From Flavobacteriaceae bacterium UBA5534 (GTDB taxonomy: Bacteria > Bacteroidota > Bacteroidia > Flavobacteriales > Flavobacteriaceae): a stretch of 40,554 nucleotides of DNA. Under the pieces are notes generated by a model. The model was not told the DNA's origin. It did no database searches and saw nothing but the letters and a program-made list of their open reading frames with translations. A program made the translations under genes and the position numbers. Below, one piece after another: positions 8,611 through 16,893 of the stretch; positions within the stretch are counted from its first letter, which is position 1; each line of letters starts with the position of its first letter. The stretch spans positions 62,325-102,878 of the forward strand of contig DINS01000003.1 of assembly GCA_002426015.1 (NCBI GenBank). Direction: 5' to 3'.

Positions 8611-9858
8611 ATGAGTAAAAAAGTAATTGTTATTGGAGGTGGAATCATAGGCTTATGTTCCGCCTATTATCTTCAAAAAGAAGGTCATCAAGTAATTATT
8701 GTTGACCAGTCCAATATGGATGCAGGTGCCTCATATGTCAACGCTGGCTATTTATCACCAAGCCATATTGTGCCTTTGTCAGCTCCAGGAGTTATGAAAA
8801 AAGGATTAAAGTGGATGTTTAATTCTGCAAGCCCTTTGTACATAAAACCACGATTAGATGCTGACTTTTTAAAATGGACAATGGCATTCAATAAATCTTG
8901 TAACTCTAACCACGTGGCTAAAGCTATACCAGCAATTAAGACCATTTCGCTGTTAAGCCAAGAACTGTATGATGATATTAAACATGATGAGAACTTTAGC
9001 TTTCATTATGAGAAAAAAGGATTATTAATGCTTTGCCAAACTGAAAAAATGTTGGAGGAAGAGATTGAAACAGCACTTTTGGCTAAACGTGAAGGATTAG
9101 ATGCTAATGAGATTAGCATAGAAGAATTAAAGAATTTAGAACCAAATGTTAATCTAAATGTGAAAGGCGCAACCTTTTACAAATGCGATTCACATACAAC
9201 GCCACATGAGTTTATGTCCGAAATGAAAGCACATTTAAAAGCTGTAGGTGTTACTTTTTACTCAAATGAAAAAGTTGAAGATTTAGAAGTAATTAATAAA
9301 AAGATCATTTCTATTAAGACTAACAATCAAACTTTTAAGGCAGATGAATTTGTTTTAGCCGCAGGATCATGGAGTCATATATTAGGTAAAAAACTAGGAT
9401 TAAAACTACTTTTACAAGCAGGAAAAGGTTACAGAATTAATACAAATCAGAATACTGGAATTCAAATTCCATCTATTTTAGCTGAAGCAAAAGTTGCTGT
9501 TACTCCAATGAATGGTTTTACACGTTTTGCTGGTACAATGGAAATTGCAGGAATAAACCATAATATAAATAGAGTTAGAGTTGAAGCTATTGCAAATGCA
9601 GCGACACGTTACTATCCAGAAATAGAATTAACAGCTGAAGAAAAAGACAACGCAGCTTGCGGATTGCGACCAGTGTCACCAGATGGATTGCCATATATTG
9701 GTAAATCTTCAAAATGTAATAACCTAACAATTGCAGCTGGACATGCAATGATGGGCTGGAGTATGGGAACAGGAACAGGAAAATTGGTCGCTGAAATTAT
9801 TTCAAACAAAAAAACATCAATGGACTTATTGATGTTTGTACCAGACAGAAAATTCTGA
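8611..9858 (+). CDS. FAD-dependent D-amino acid oxidoreductase, probable D-hydroxyproline dehydrogenase
   Basis: A 415-aa DadA/DAO-family flavoprotein with the N-terminal dinucleotide-binding motif IGGGIIGL (residues 8-15) and the C-terminal FAD segment 'CGLRPVSPDGLPYIG...AAGHAMMGWSMGTGTG' at about residues 350-392. In context it would oxidise cis-4-hydroxy-D-proline to 1-pyrroline-4-hydroxy-2-carboxylate, the substrate of the DapA-family enzyme. It is a single-chain enzyme of normal DadA length, unlike the multi-subunit hydroxyproline dehydrogenases of pseudomonads. It is the last gene of the run. A 175-nt spacer without an obvious strong hairpin separates it from the STAS gene. Confidence 0.88.
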   Translation: MSKKVIVIGGGIIGLCSAYYLQKEGHQVIIVDQSNMDAGASYVNAGYLSPSHIVPLSAPGVMKKGLKWMFNSASPLYIKPRLDADFLKWTMAFNKSCNSNHVAKAIPAIKTISLLSQELYDDIKHDENFSFHYEKKGLLMLCQTEKMLEEEIETALLAKREGLDANEISIEELKNLEPNVNLNVKGATFYKCDSHTTPHEFMSEMKAHLKAVGVTFYSNEKVEDLEVINKKIISIKTNNQTFKADEFVLAAGSWSHILGKKLGLKLLLQAGKGYRINTNQNTGIQIPSILAEAKVAVTPMNGFTRFAGTMEIAGINHNINRVRVEAIANAATRYYPEIELTAEEKDNAACGLRPVSPDGLPYIGKSSKCNNLTIAAGHAMMGWSMGTGTGKLVAEIISNKKTSMDLLMFVPDRKF

Positions 9859-10033
9859 ATATAAATTATTTAAAATCTGATAGTTAACATTTATAATCAA
9901 TATATCTCTATTTTTAACGATAGTAAGAGTCACTTTACCGAAAATCTTTTGATGGCTCATTTTATAAACAGATATTTACTCTGATTAATAGCATAATCCC
10001 CTCAAACGTTTAACCAGTTTTAATTATGTTATT

Positions 10034-10312
10034 ATGAACCTACAAATTACACACTACAACAATCACTTTAAAATTAAAGGTGTTTTAAACAGACAGAATG
10101 TGGCTGTTTTTCAAAAAGAATTTAGAGATATTTTTGATAAATTCAATTCCCTAACTTTAAGTATTGAAGGATTGGAGTTTATTGATACGTATGGCGTTAA
10201 TGCTTTGGCACAACTTCATAACGAGTCAATAACCAAGCACAAAAACTTATCGATTATTGGATTGGGTTGTGACGACTTATATGAACATTTTAAATCTGAA
10301 AGTGCCGCTTAA
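10034..10312 (+). CDS. STAS-domain protein (anti-sigma-factor antagonist-like)
   Basis: A 92-aa protein consisting of a single STAS domain: an N-terminal strand (IKGVLNRQNVAVF), a central strand 'LTLSIEGLEFIDTYGVNAL' and the following helix. In SpoIIAA-like proteins the phosphorylated residue is the Ser/Thr after the Asp in D-S-x-G. Here the motif is D-T-Y-G, so Thr could be the acceptor. No anti-sigma kinase or partner-switching gene is adjacent in the window. The stop codon abuts the stop of the convergent DUF4407 gene with no spacer. Confidence 0.7.
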   Translation: MNLQITHYNNHFKIKGVLNRQNVAVFQKEFRDIFDKFNSLTLSIEGLEFIDTYGVNALAQLHNESITKHKNLSIIGLGCDDLYEHFKSESAA

Positions 10313-11413
10313 TTATAACGCATTTTTCTGATGTTTAAAAAACGCATCTGCTTGTAGTTGCATCAATTCGCGAGCTTTTTTGCGTTTATACTGATATAAT
10401 TCATCTTCTTCAGCAATATCATTGTAAATCTTATTGTTGATAGACATATCAGTTTTTAAAAGAATGTTACGCTCGTTAACCTTTTGTTCTACCCAAGTTT
10501 TTACCGCAGTTTCAGCATCTTCTAACTTAAAATCATATTCGCCTTTTGGTGATAACAATTTGGCGAAAATTGGTGACGTTTCGATTGCCAGAAATAACAG
10601 AAATATAAAGAAAGAAGGCAACCAAGGTAATTTACCTAAAGCATTTACGCGAGCCATTAACCCATCAAAGCCATCAATTATTGGTTGGGTCGTGGCTACT
10701 TGAGTATTATAATCGTTTTGCAGTTGCGTAATTTGCCCTTCAATAGCAATGATTTTTGCTTTATTATCTGTTTTTAGTTGCTGTAATTCTGCCAATGCAG
10801 CATCATGTTTTTCTCTTTTTTCAGTATAAACAGGTCCTTTGCCTAATAGTTTTGTACCAGCAGTCCCTTCGGCTTCAGTAATATACGTATCGTAAAGGGC
10901 ATTCACTTCTGTTTCTTTAGTGACAATTTCAGATTGTAAGGTTTTAATGTCGTTTTGTAATCCTTCAACTGTTGGATTAAACTGCAATGCTATTTGATCT
11001 TTATTGGCAAGTGTCAGTTCATTTTTTTGTTCTAAAAGCACTTGATTGATTTCTTTTTCAAAAATTTTTAATTCTAAAGGTTTAGAAATCACAACTGCAA
11101 TAATGATTGCTAATATGATACGTGGTGTTGCTTGTATTAATTCGTCAATGGCACTGTTTCGTTTTTTAATGGTGGATACAATAAACCGATCTAAATTAAA
11201 AATGAGTAAACCCCAAATCAGTCCAAAACCAATTGAAGTATAAAGATTGTCAAAAACAGTATAAAGTGCATAGCTGGCAGCAATTGTGGCCATAACAGCT
11301 GTAAAAAATACAGTAGCTCCAATGCCTGCATATTTATTTTGTTCGCCTATGGAGCAATTGTCGAGAATGTCTGTGTCTGAACCAGAACAGATGATGAAGA
11401 ATTTTTTTAACAT
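10313..11413 (-). CDS. DUF4407 family membrane protein
   Basis: A 366-aa membrane protein with three hydrophobic segments near the N-terminus (about residues 30-56, 60-84 and 93-110), a long charged coiled-coil-like central region (about 115-255), a fourth membrane segment (LPSFFIFLLFLAIETSPIF, about 265-283) and a charged C-terminus. This layout, including the NLDRF motif after helix 2, is that of DUF4407 proteins common in Bacteroidota. The function is unknown; the long loop suggests protein-protein contacts. It is a single gene, convergent with the STAS gene, with the M56 operon terminator upstream of its start. Confidence 0.8.
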   Translation of the reverse strand: MLKKFFIICSGSDTDILDNCSIGEQNKYAGIGATVFFTAVMATIAASYALYTVFDNLYTSIGFGLIWGLLIFNLDRFIVSTIKKRNSAIDELIQATPRIILAIIIAVVISKPLELKIFEKEINQVLLEQKNELTLANKDQIALQFNPTVEGLQNDIKTLQSEIVTKETEVNALYDTYITEAEGTAGTKLLGKGPVYTEKREKHDAALAELQQLKTDNKAKIIAIEGQITQLQNDYNTQVATTQPIIDGFDGLMARVNALGKLPWLPSFFIFLLFLAIETSPIFAKLLSPKGEYDFKLEDAETAVKTWVEQKVNERNILLKTDMSINNKIYNDIAEEDELYQYKRKKARELMQLQADAFFKHQKNAL

Positions 11414-11482
11414 AACATGATTTGATTTTGATTGATAGACTATTAGAACGTTAAGTTATACAATTTGTTACATGATTTAATG

Positions 11483-11522
11483 AAAAAGACCTTTCAAGTC
11501 ATCAAATTGAAAGGTCTTTTTT
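11483..11522 (-). terminator. Terminator of the BlaI-M56 operon
   Basis: A perfect 15-bp stem (11483-11497 with 11507-11521) closes a 9-nt loop. An A run on one arm and a T run on the other make it active in either direction. It lies 15 nt beyond the end of the minus-strand M56 gene and upstream of the DUF4407 gene. Confidence 0.85.
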
Positions 11523-11536
11523 AGATTTTAGTTTTT

Positions 11537-13192
11537 TTAATTCTTAATTACAACAGGTTTAGCAGTGATATAAACATTTGGTTGTTTAGATTTAGAATCT
11601 TTAGTTGAAATATTAAGTTTATCATTTTTCTTTAGTAAACTTATAGCTTCGTCTGATGAAATTGACTTTCCTTCATAATAAAACGCAGCACCTTTTTTAG
11701 CCATTTCAATGACGTGGTCTAAAGGTGATTTTGGTGCTGGTGGAGGAGGTGGAGGTGGTACTTTATTGTTGTATTCATCTACCGCATTTTGCATTTTCTT
11801 TTTTTGAGCAGGTGTTGCATCGGCTGGAATTGGAGGAGGAGGTGGTAACTCTTTTACTTTAATTACTTTTGGTGCTGGTGGAGGTGGTGGGCAATCTGGA
11901 AATAGCTCTGAAGAGGCTTTTTGGTCTTTAGACATTTTGTTATAAATGTATTCCAAACGTTTTAGATCATCTAACTTAACAACACGCTTCTCTTTTGGTT
12001 GTGCATTGTATTTTTTAGCTAACTTGTTGTATTCTGCAACTTCTTCTGGAGTTGCTTTTTGTTGATTTAAAAATTCATCAACCTGACTGGTACAGATAGT
12101 TATCCTTTTAATGCCAATAGTTCTTAAATCAGAGAAAATATTATCTTTAATTTCTTTGTTTGCATCTGGATATATTTTTACTGATACTTGCAAATTCTTG
12201 TTTTGCTGAAACAAACTTTTAATCTCTAATAGTGTTACAACTTTATCGTTAAGTAAAAGCTCTCCGTTTTCATTTAAAAATAGATCTATAGTATCTGTCG
12301 TTTCTAAAGTAGTTGTGTTTTCTTCAATCACTATTTCCTTTCGTTCACTAAACCCATAAAGTGTTAGTGCTACTAATGGTAGAAGCAAAAAGCTTCGTAA
12401 CCACATTTTTTGTTTTGATGTGTGTGTTTTCATAAGTGTAAATCGTTTTTTGATTGATGAATAATTGATGGCATTTGCCAATTGAGGTTCTGCTGCATTT
12501 GATGAGAATGCTAATAATAGTTGTTGATACTGCGAAGGCTGTATCCCGTTAAGCAAAACAGCTTTATCTGCTAAAAATTCGTGATTGAGTTTAATATCTC
12601 TTTTTATAAAATAGAGTAATGGATTAAACCAAAATAGTATTTGTAATAATTCAATAAATAAGATATCTAAACTGTGTTTTTGTTCAGCATGAGTTTGTTC
12701 ATGTATAAAGACTTCTTGAGGAATTTGTTGCGATTCGTATTTATATTTATTTAAAAAGATATAATTAAAAAACGTATGAGGTGTTACTTCATCGCTCAAT
12801 AACACATTTATATAACGATGAGCTTTTAATTTTGGGTTACGATGGATTTTTTTAAAAATAACGTTGAGGTTTAACACAAACTTTAAACCAAAAATCAATA
12901 CGCCAATACCATAGATTGTCCATAATAGTTGTGGTAAATAATCCCATAAACTGGTTTGCTCAATAGCTTCATGTTCAATAGTAATTTGTTGTGCATTCGA
13001 AAAATTTTGTGTGATTGTTATAGGTTCGACAAATTGAGTGAAGGTTATCAAAGGGAAGGTAATTGATAAAACCAAAGCCAATAACAGATAAAAACGCTTT
13101 AGTTGGTGCATGTTTTCTCTTTCTAAAAACAATTTATAAAACGCCATGAAAATGAACAAACAAGCCGAAAATTTTAGAATGTAGATGAGCAT
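11537..13192 (-). CDS. M56 (BlaR1-type) membrane metallopeptidase with proline-rich C-terminal region
   Basis: A 551-aa protein. Residues 1-270 are the M56 unit: four hydrophobic segments (about 3-20, 34-52, 88-108, 262-280) and the zinc site H164-E-x-x-H168 (HEQTH) with the third-ligand motif NHEFLAD at about 203-209. The C-terminal half is periplasmic or extracytoplasmic. It has no penicillin-binding sensor domain and contains three proline stretches of five to seven residues separated by charged linkers, as in TonB-type spanners. In known systems such peptidases cleave the paired BlaI repressor upon a signal. The signal here is unknown, and the lack of a beta-lactam sensor argues against a resistance role. 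It starts 2 nt after the BlaI gene. Confidence 0.85.
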   Translation of the reverse strand: MLIYILKFSACLFIFMAFYKLFLERENMHQLKRFYLLLALVLSITFPLITFTQFVEPITITQNFSNAQQITIEHEAIEQTSLWDYLPQLLWTIYGIGVLIFGLKFVLNLNVIFKKIHRNPKLKAHRYINVLLSDEVTPHTFFNYIFLNKYKYESQQIPQEVFIHEQTHAEQKHSLDILFIELLQILFWFNPLLYFIKRDIKLNHEFLADKAVLLNGIQPSQYQQLLLAFSSNAAEPQLANAINYSSIKKRFTLMKTHTSKQKMWLRSFLLLPLVALTLYGFSERKEIVIEENTTTLETTDTIDLFLNENGELLLNDKVVTLLEIKSLFQQNKNLQVSVKIYPDANKEIKDNIFSDLRTIGIKRITICTSQVDEFLNQQKATPEEVAEYNKLAKKYNAQPKEKRVVKLDDLKRLEYIYNKMSKDQKASSELFPDCPPPPPAPKVIKVKELPPPPPIPADATPAQKKKMQNAVDEYNNKVPPPPPPPAPKSPLDHVIEMAKKGAAFYYEGKSISSDEAISLLKKNDKLNISTKDSKSKQPNVYITAKPVVIKN

Positions 13193-13194
13193 GA

Positions 13195-13560
13195 TTATTT
13201 GTTTTTAATTTCGTTATCGATGAGTTTTTTTAAGTCTTCCAATTCTTCTTTGGTTAAATCGGTTTCTTTAGTAAAAAAGGAAGCAAATTGTGACGCACTA
13301 TCATTAAAAAAGTTTTTTATTAGACCATTAACGTGTTTTGAAAAGTAATCTTTCTTCTTAACCAAAGGGTAGTATTCTCTCGATTTTCCGTACAATGTAT
13401 AGCCAACAAATTTCTTATCTGTCATTCGCTTTAACAACGTTGCAACTGTTGTTGTTGCAGGCTTTGGATCTGGATAAGCATCTAATAAATCTTTCATGAA
13501 AGCTTTCTCCAGTTTCCATAGATGGTTCATTAAGTCTTCCTCTGTTTTTGTTAATTGCAT
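13195..13560 (-). CDS. BlaI/MecI/CopY family transcriptional repressor
   Basis: A 121-aa winged-helix repressor. The N-terminal domain (LTKTEEDLMNHLWKL ... PKPATTTVATLLKRMTDKKFVGYTLYGKSREYYPLV) contains the recognition helix TTTVATLLKRM typical of BlaI proteins. The C-terminal part is the dimerisation region that BlaR1-like peptidases cleave. It heads the two-gene operon with the M56 peptidase. The palindromic operator on its own -7 box indicates autoregulation. Confidence 0.92.
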   Translation of the reverse strand: MQLTKTEEDLMNHLWKLEKAFMKDLLDAYPDPKPATTTVATLLKRMTDKKFVGYTLYGKSREYYPLVKKKDYFSKHVNGLIKNFFNDSASQFASFFTKETDLTKEELEDLKKLIDNEIKNK

Positions 13561-13573
13561 TGCTCTACGTTTT

Positions 13574-13618
13574 TAGAATGTATTCTACAAATGTAGAATA
13601 AAAAATAATATATCCAAA
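13574..13618 (-). promoter_or_regulatory. Autoregulated promoter with BlaI-type operator
   Basis: On the minus strand a TTTG -33 box (13618-13615), a 19-nt spacer and a TACATTTG -7 box (13595-13588) fit the Bacteroidota promoter consensus. A 20-bp palindrome (13581-13600: two 9-bp arms, 2-nt centre, with the core TACA-AA-TGTA typical of BlaI/MecI operators) covers the -7 box. A second palindrome, TAGAAT-GT-ATTCTA (13574-13587), overlaps it and would extend the protected region past the start of transcription. Confidence 0.75.
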
Positions 13619-13649
13619 TTAATTCAACTTAAATTTTGTTGAAATACAC

Positions 13650-13657
13650 TATATTTG
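13650..13657 (+). promoter_or_regulatory. -7 promoter element of the secreted M28 peptidase gene
   Basis: TATATTTG matches the TAnnTTTG box 25 nt before the ATG at 13683. No good TTTG -33 box sits at the expected distance, so the promoter may be weak or activator-dependent. Confidence 0.45.
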
Positions 13658-13682
13658 AAACGAATTACAATAAAAACCCAAA

Positions 13683-15041
13683 ATGAACAAACTGATTATT
13701 AATGTGTTATGTGCTTTTTTGTTTTCAACAGTTGCATTTTCTCAAACTATAAATGACCTCATCAATAAGGTGAGTTTAGACTCATTGGTTAAAACCGTTA
13801 ACGAGTTTAGTGGCGAAGTACCAACCGTAGTCAATGGAAACACGGTTACAATTTCGAGTAGAATAAGTAATAATAATGATGTTGCTGCAGATTATATTAA
13901 GCAAAAGTTTCAACAGTTTGATAATTTGACCATCACAGACCAAGTGTATAGTGCGAACGGTCGAAATATTATTGCTACACAAATAGGCAAGACCAACCCA
14001 AATGACATTTATATTGTTTGTGCACATTACGACTCTGTAACCAGTTATTGTGCTGATGATAATGCCAGTGGTACAGCTACCGTTCTGGAAATAGCTCGTA
14101 TTTTATCAGCCCAATGTCTAGATAATACAATTGTTTATGCGCTTTGGGATGAGGAAGAAAATGGATTATTGGGAGCTAATTATTATGCAACTCAAGCATC
14201 CAATAATGGCGCTAATATTTTGGGTGTATTAAATATTGATATGATGGCCTATGATGGTAATAATGATAACAATTTTGATATTGATGTTCTACCGATAGCC
14301 AATTCTATTGCCATGAAAGACGATTTACTTAATGTGTTGTCAACGCATGGGTTTAACTTGGTGGTCAATGTAGTTAATCCAGGAACAGAATATAGTGACC
14401 ATTCTAGGTTTTGGAACAATGGTTATTCGGCAGTTTTAGTAGGAGAATCTTGGGCTACATCTGATCGTACACCTCATTATCATTTACCTACCGATCGCAT
14501 TCAATACTTCAATTTGCCCTATTATCATGAGTTGGCCAAATTTATTTTTGCATATATGGTCACCAAAGGAGGATTGGTAAATGTTGATAATACAATTACA
14601 ACTTCAGGGTCAACTTTAACTGCCAATCAAAGTTCGGCAACCTACCAATGGTACAATTGTGACACTGATATGGCAATTTCTGGAGCTACCAATCAGTCGT
14701 ATGCACCAACATTTAATGGAACCTTTGCTGTAGAAGTCACTTCTGGGACCTGTACAGAACGAAGCGAATGTACCCTTTTTAATACATTAGGGTTATCTTC
14801 ATTTAATTCAGATGACATAATATTATATCCAAACCCTGTTGAAAATGAGTTAAAAATTGAATTGAAGGTTGGTGGGGAAGTGACGATGAGCTTATTTAAT
14901 ATTTCTGGTAAATTAATAGTAACACACACGTTACAACAACGAAAAAATTCAATTAACTTAAAAGATGTTCCAAGCGGAGTTTATTTTGTCAATATAAGGA
15001 CTTCACAAAAAACAGGAACTTATAAGATTGTTAAAGAATAA
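13683..15041 (+). CDS. Secreted M28 family zinc peptidase with T9SS sorting domain
   Basis: A 452-aa protein with an N-terminal signal peptide (residues 1-20, ending SQT). The M28 aminopeptidase-type catalytic domain (about 75-295) has the ligand pattern H115-x-D117, D125-D126 in CADDNASG, the DEEENG glutamates (157-159), NIDMMAYD near 186 and YSDHSRFW near 239. A short Ig-like linker follows. Residues about 376-452 form a type A T9SS C-terminal sorting domain (LYPNPVENELKI..., GVYFVNI..., TYKIVKE). It should therefore cross the outer membrane and be secreted or surface-bound. It fits a peptide-scavenging lifestyle along with the hydroxyproline genes. It is a single gene with its own terminator. 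Confidence 0.9.
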   Translation: MNKLIINVLCAFLFSTVAFSQTINDLINKVSLDSLVKTVNEFSGEVPTVVNGNTVTISSRISNNNDVAADYIKQKFQQFDNLTITDQVYSANGRNIIATQIGKTNPNDIYIVCAHYDSVTSYCADDNASGTATVLEIARILSAQCLDNTIVYALWDEEENGLLGANYYATQASNNGANILGVLNIDMMAYDGNNDNNFDIDVLPIANSIAMKDDLLNVLSTHGFNLVVNVVNPGTEYSDHSRFWNNGYSAVLVGESWATSDRTPHYHLPTDRIQYFNLPYYHELAKFIFAYMVTKGGLVNVDNTITTSGSTLTANQSSATYQWYNCDTDMAISGATNQSYAPTFNGTFAVEVTSGTCTERSECTLFNTLGLSSFNSDDIILYPNPVENELKIELKVGGEVTMSLFNISGKLIVTHTLQQRKNSINLKDVPSGVYFVNIRTSQKTGTYKIVKE

Positions 15042-15042
15042 C

Positions 15043-15089
15043 TTCAAAAAAATCCGTTCACTTACTTAAAATGAACGGATTTTTTTGAA
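15043..15089. terminator. Bidirectional terminator between convergent peptidase genes
   Basis: A perfect 18-bp inverted repeat (15043-15060 with 15072-15089) has an 11-nt loop and runs of seven A and seven T in the arms. It serves the M28 gene (+) and the M20 gene (-), which end on either side. Confidence 0.9.
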
Positions 15090-15107
15090 TTAAACTCTTT
15101 TTGTATT

Positions 15108-16496
15108 CTATTTAGAAAGATCAGTAAAATATTTGTAAAACAGAGGAATCGTTTCAATGCCCTTTAAATAATTCCAAATTCCGAAGTGTTCATTTGGTGA
15201 GTGAATGGCATCACTGTCTAGGCCGAAGCCCATTAAAATGGTCTTGCTTTTTAATTCTTGTTCAAATAATGCCACAATAGGAATACTTCCTCCACTGCGT
15301 TGTGGTATAGGATCTTTACCAAAAGTGTCTTTATACGCCTTGCTAGCTGCTCTATAACCAATACTGTCGATTGGTGTCACATAACCTTGTCCACCATGAT
15401 GAGGTGTTACTTTTACTCGTGTACCTTTTGGTGCAATGCTTTCAAAATGTTTTTTAAACAGCTGGGTAATTTCTTCCCAATCTTGGTGTGGTACTAAACG
15501 CATCGATATTTTGGCATAAGCTTTACTTGCAATAACTGTTTTGGCACCTTCACCAGTATAACCTCCCCAAATGCCATTTACGTCTAGCGTTGGTCGTATG
15601 GAGTTGCGTTCATTGGTAGTGTAGCCTTCTTCACCATAAACAGCTTCTATATCTAACGCTTTTTTGTAGTTTTCTAATGAAAATGGCGCTTTAGCCATTT
15701 GTTCTCTTTCAGCTTTTGATAATTCTTCGACTTTGTCGTAAAACCCAGGAATGGTTATATGGTTGTTTTCATCATGTAAAGACGCAATCATTTTTGCTAA
15801 AATATTGATTGGGTTGGCGACAGCTCCACCATATAAACCCGAATGTAAATCTCTGTTTGGACCTGTAACTTCAACTTCAACATAACTCAATCCACGAAGG
15901 CCAGTTGTAATAGAAGGTGTTTCTTTTGAAATCATTCCAGTATCAGAAATAAGGATGACATCATTCTTTAATTTTTCTTGATGGGTTTTTACAAATTTTG
16001 AAAGATTCACACTACCAACCTCCTCTTCACCTTCAATCATAAATTTCACATTACAAGGCAGTTGGTTTGTAGATGTCATAAACTCTAAAGCTTTAACATG
16101 CATGTACATTTGACCTTTGTCGTCGCAAGCACCACGAGCAAAAATAGCACCTTCTGGATGTAGCTCTGTGTTTTTAATGACTGGTTCAAAAGGAGGTGAG
16201 TTCCATAAGTTTAAAGGGTCTGGTGGTTGCACATCATAGTGACCATAAACCAAAATTGTAGGTAAATCTTTATCTATAATTTTTTCTCCATAAACGATAG
16301 GATAACCTTCGGTTTTGCAAATTTCGACATGGTCACAACCTGCTTTTTCAAGACTGACTTTTATTTCATCAGCAGTTTTTAAAACATCATTTTTATAGGT
16401 TGAATCCGCACTGATAGAAGGTATTTTTAGTAGCTCGATAAGTTCTTTTAAGAATCGTTCTTTATGTTGGGTAACGTAAGATTGTATGTTTTGCAT
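15108..16496 (-). CDS. M20 family dipeptidase
   Basis: A 462-aa cytosolic metallopeptidase of the M20 (CNDP/PepV-like dipeptidase) type with no signal peptide. Visible zinc-site motifs are VYGHYDVQPP (about residues 85-94), RGACDDKGQ (about 119-127) and MIEGEEEVGS (about 156-165, with the catalytic and ligand Glu). The lid domain follows, then the C-terminal ligand His in IHSPNEHFGI. Length is normal. A possible minus-strand -7 box TACTTTTG (16556-16549) lies 53 nt upstream of the start. It would release amino acids from imported dipeptides. Confidence 0.9.
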   Translation of the reverse strand: MQNIQSYVTQHKERFLKELIELLKIPSISADSTYKNDVLKTADEIKVSLEKAGCDHVEICKTEGYPIVYGEKIIDKDLPTILVYGHYDVQPPDPLNLWNSPPFEPVIKNTELHPEGAIFARGACDDKGQMYMHVKALEFMTSTNQLPCNVKFMIEGEEEVGSVNLSKFVKTHQEKLKNDVILISDTGMISKETPSITTGLRGLSYVEVEVTGPNRDLHSGLYGGAVANPINILAKMIASLHDENNHITIPGFYDKVEELSKAEREQMAKAPFSLENYKKALDIEAVYGEEGYTTNERNSIRPTLDVNGIWGGYTGEGAKTVIASKAYAKISMRLVPHQDWEEITQLFKKHFESIAPKGTRVKVTPHHGGQGYVTPIDSIGYRAASKAYKDTFGKDPIPQRSGGSIPIVALFEQELKSKTILMGFGLDSDAIHSPNEHFGIWNYLKGIETIPLFYKYFTDLSK

Positions 16497-16590
16497 GAAT
16501 AGATTTTTAATCGTTTCCTAGAAGCAGGAACCTGGTTTTTGATTTTTTCAAAAGTACAAAATTGTAAAGAATTTTTATCTTTTAAAGTTA

Positions 16591-16620
16591 TTTGAATATT
16601 CAAAGTATTGTTTATATTTG
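16591..16620 (+). promoter_or_regulatory. Promoter of the tRNA-Leu locus
   Basis: TTTG (16591-16594), an 18-nt spacer and TATATTTG (16613-16620) form a full-consensus Bacteroidota promoter 36 nt before the tRNA-Leu fragment and 110 nt before the intact tRNA. Confidence 0.8.
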
Positions 16621-16655
16621 CATCCCACTTTGGTATGCTATCAAAAAGTGAAGTT

Positions 16656-16696
16656 GCAGGCGTGGTGGAATTGGTAGACACGCTAGACTTAGGATT
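16656..16696 (+). pseudogene. 5' half of a tRNA-Leu(TAG), truncated after the anticodon loop
   Basis: From GCAGGCG at 16656 the sequence carries a tRNA-Leu acceptor 5' strand, a D-arm almost identical to that of the intact gene 74 nt downstream, and the anticodon loop CTTAGGA. It then diverges at about 16695 into AT-rich DNA. There is no variable arm, no T-arm and no acceptor 3' strand, so it cannot form a tRNA. Its acceptor strand differs from the intact copy (GCAGGCG against GCGGGTG), so it is a distinct gene copy and not a duplicate made by slippage. Confidence 0.85.
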
Positions 16697-16729
16697 AAAC
16701 CAAATAAAAAGTGTTAAATTGCACTTAAT

Positions 16730-16811
16730 GCGGGTGTGGTGGAATTGGTAGACACGTCAGACTTAGGATCTGATGCCGCGAGGTGTGGGGGTTCGAGTCC
16801 CTTCACCCGCA
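16730..16811 (+). tRNA. tRNA-Leu (anticodon TAG)
   Basis: The acceptor strands GCGGGTG (16730-16736) and CACCCGC (16804-16810) pair fully, with discriminator A at 16811. The anticodon stem TCAGA/TCTGA holds loop CTTAGGA (anticodon TAG). A long class II variable arm and the T-loop GTTCGAGTC are present. CCA is not encoded. It is the likely attachment landmark for the mobile element on its right. Confidence 0.95.
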
Positions 16812-16812
16812 C

Positions 16813-16843
16813 AAAAGCCGAAGAGAAATCTTCGGCTTTTTTT
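16813..16843 (+). terminator. tRNA terminator with GAAA tetraloop
   Basis: A 12-bp stem (16813-16824 with 16829-16840) closes a GAAA tetraloop and runs into seven T residues, directly after the tRNA. Confidence 0.9.
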
Positions 16844-16870
16844 GGTTTGAAATCAGGTCGGAAAAAATGT

Positions 16871-16893
16871 TAGGTACAACATAGGTACAACAT
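16871..16893 (+). repeat. Two tandem 11-bp repeats beside the tRNA (possible recombinase arm site)
   Basis: TAGGTACAACA occurs at 16871-16881 and again at 16882-16892, one helical turn apart. Between the tRNA terminator and the ParB-like gene (16844-17194, about 350 nt) nothing else codes. The rest is AT-rich DNA followed by the leader described separately. Confidence 0.55.

Noticed and set aside
11537..13560. Beta-lactam resistance regulation by the BlaI/M56 pair
   Set aside because: The peptidase has no penicillin-binding sensor domain and no beta-lactamase is encoded nearby.
16656..16729. First tRNA-Leu as a functional gene
   Set aside because: There is no T-arm, variable arm or pairing acceptor 3' strand after the anticodon loop.
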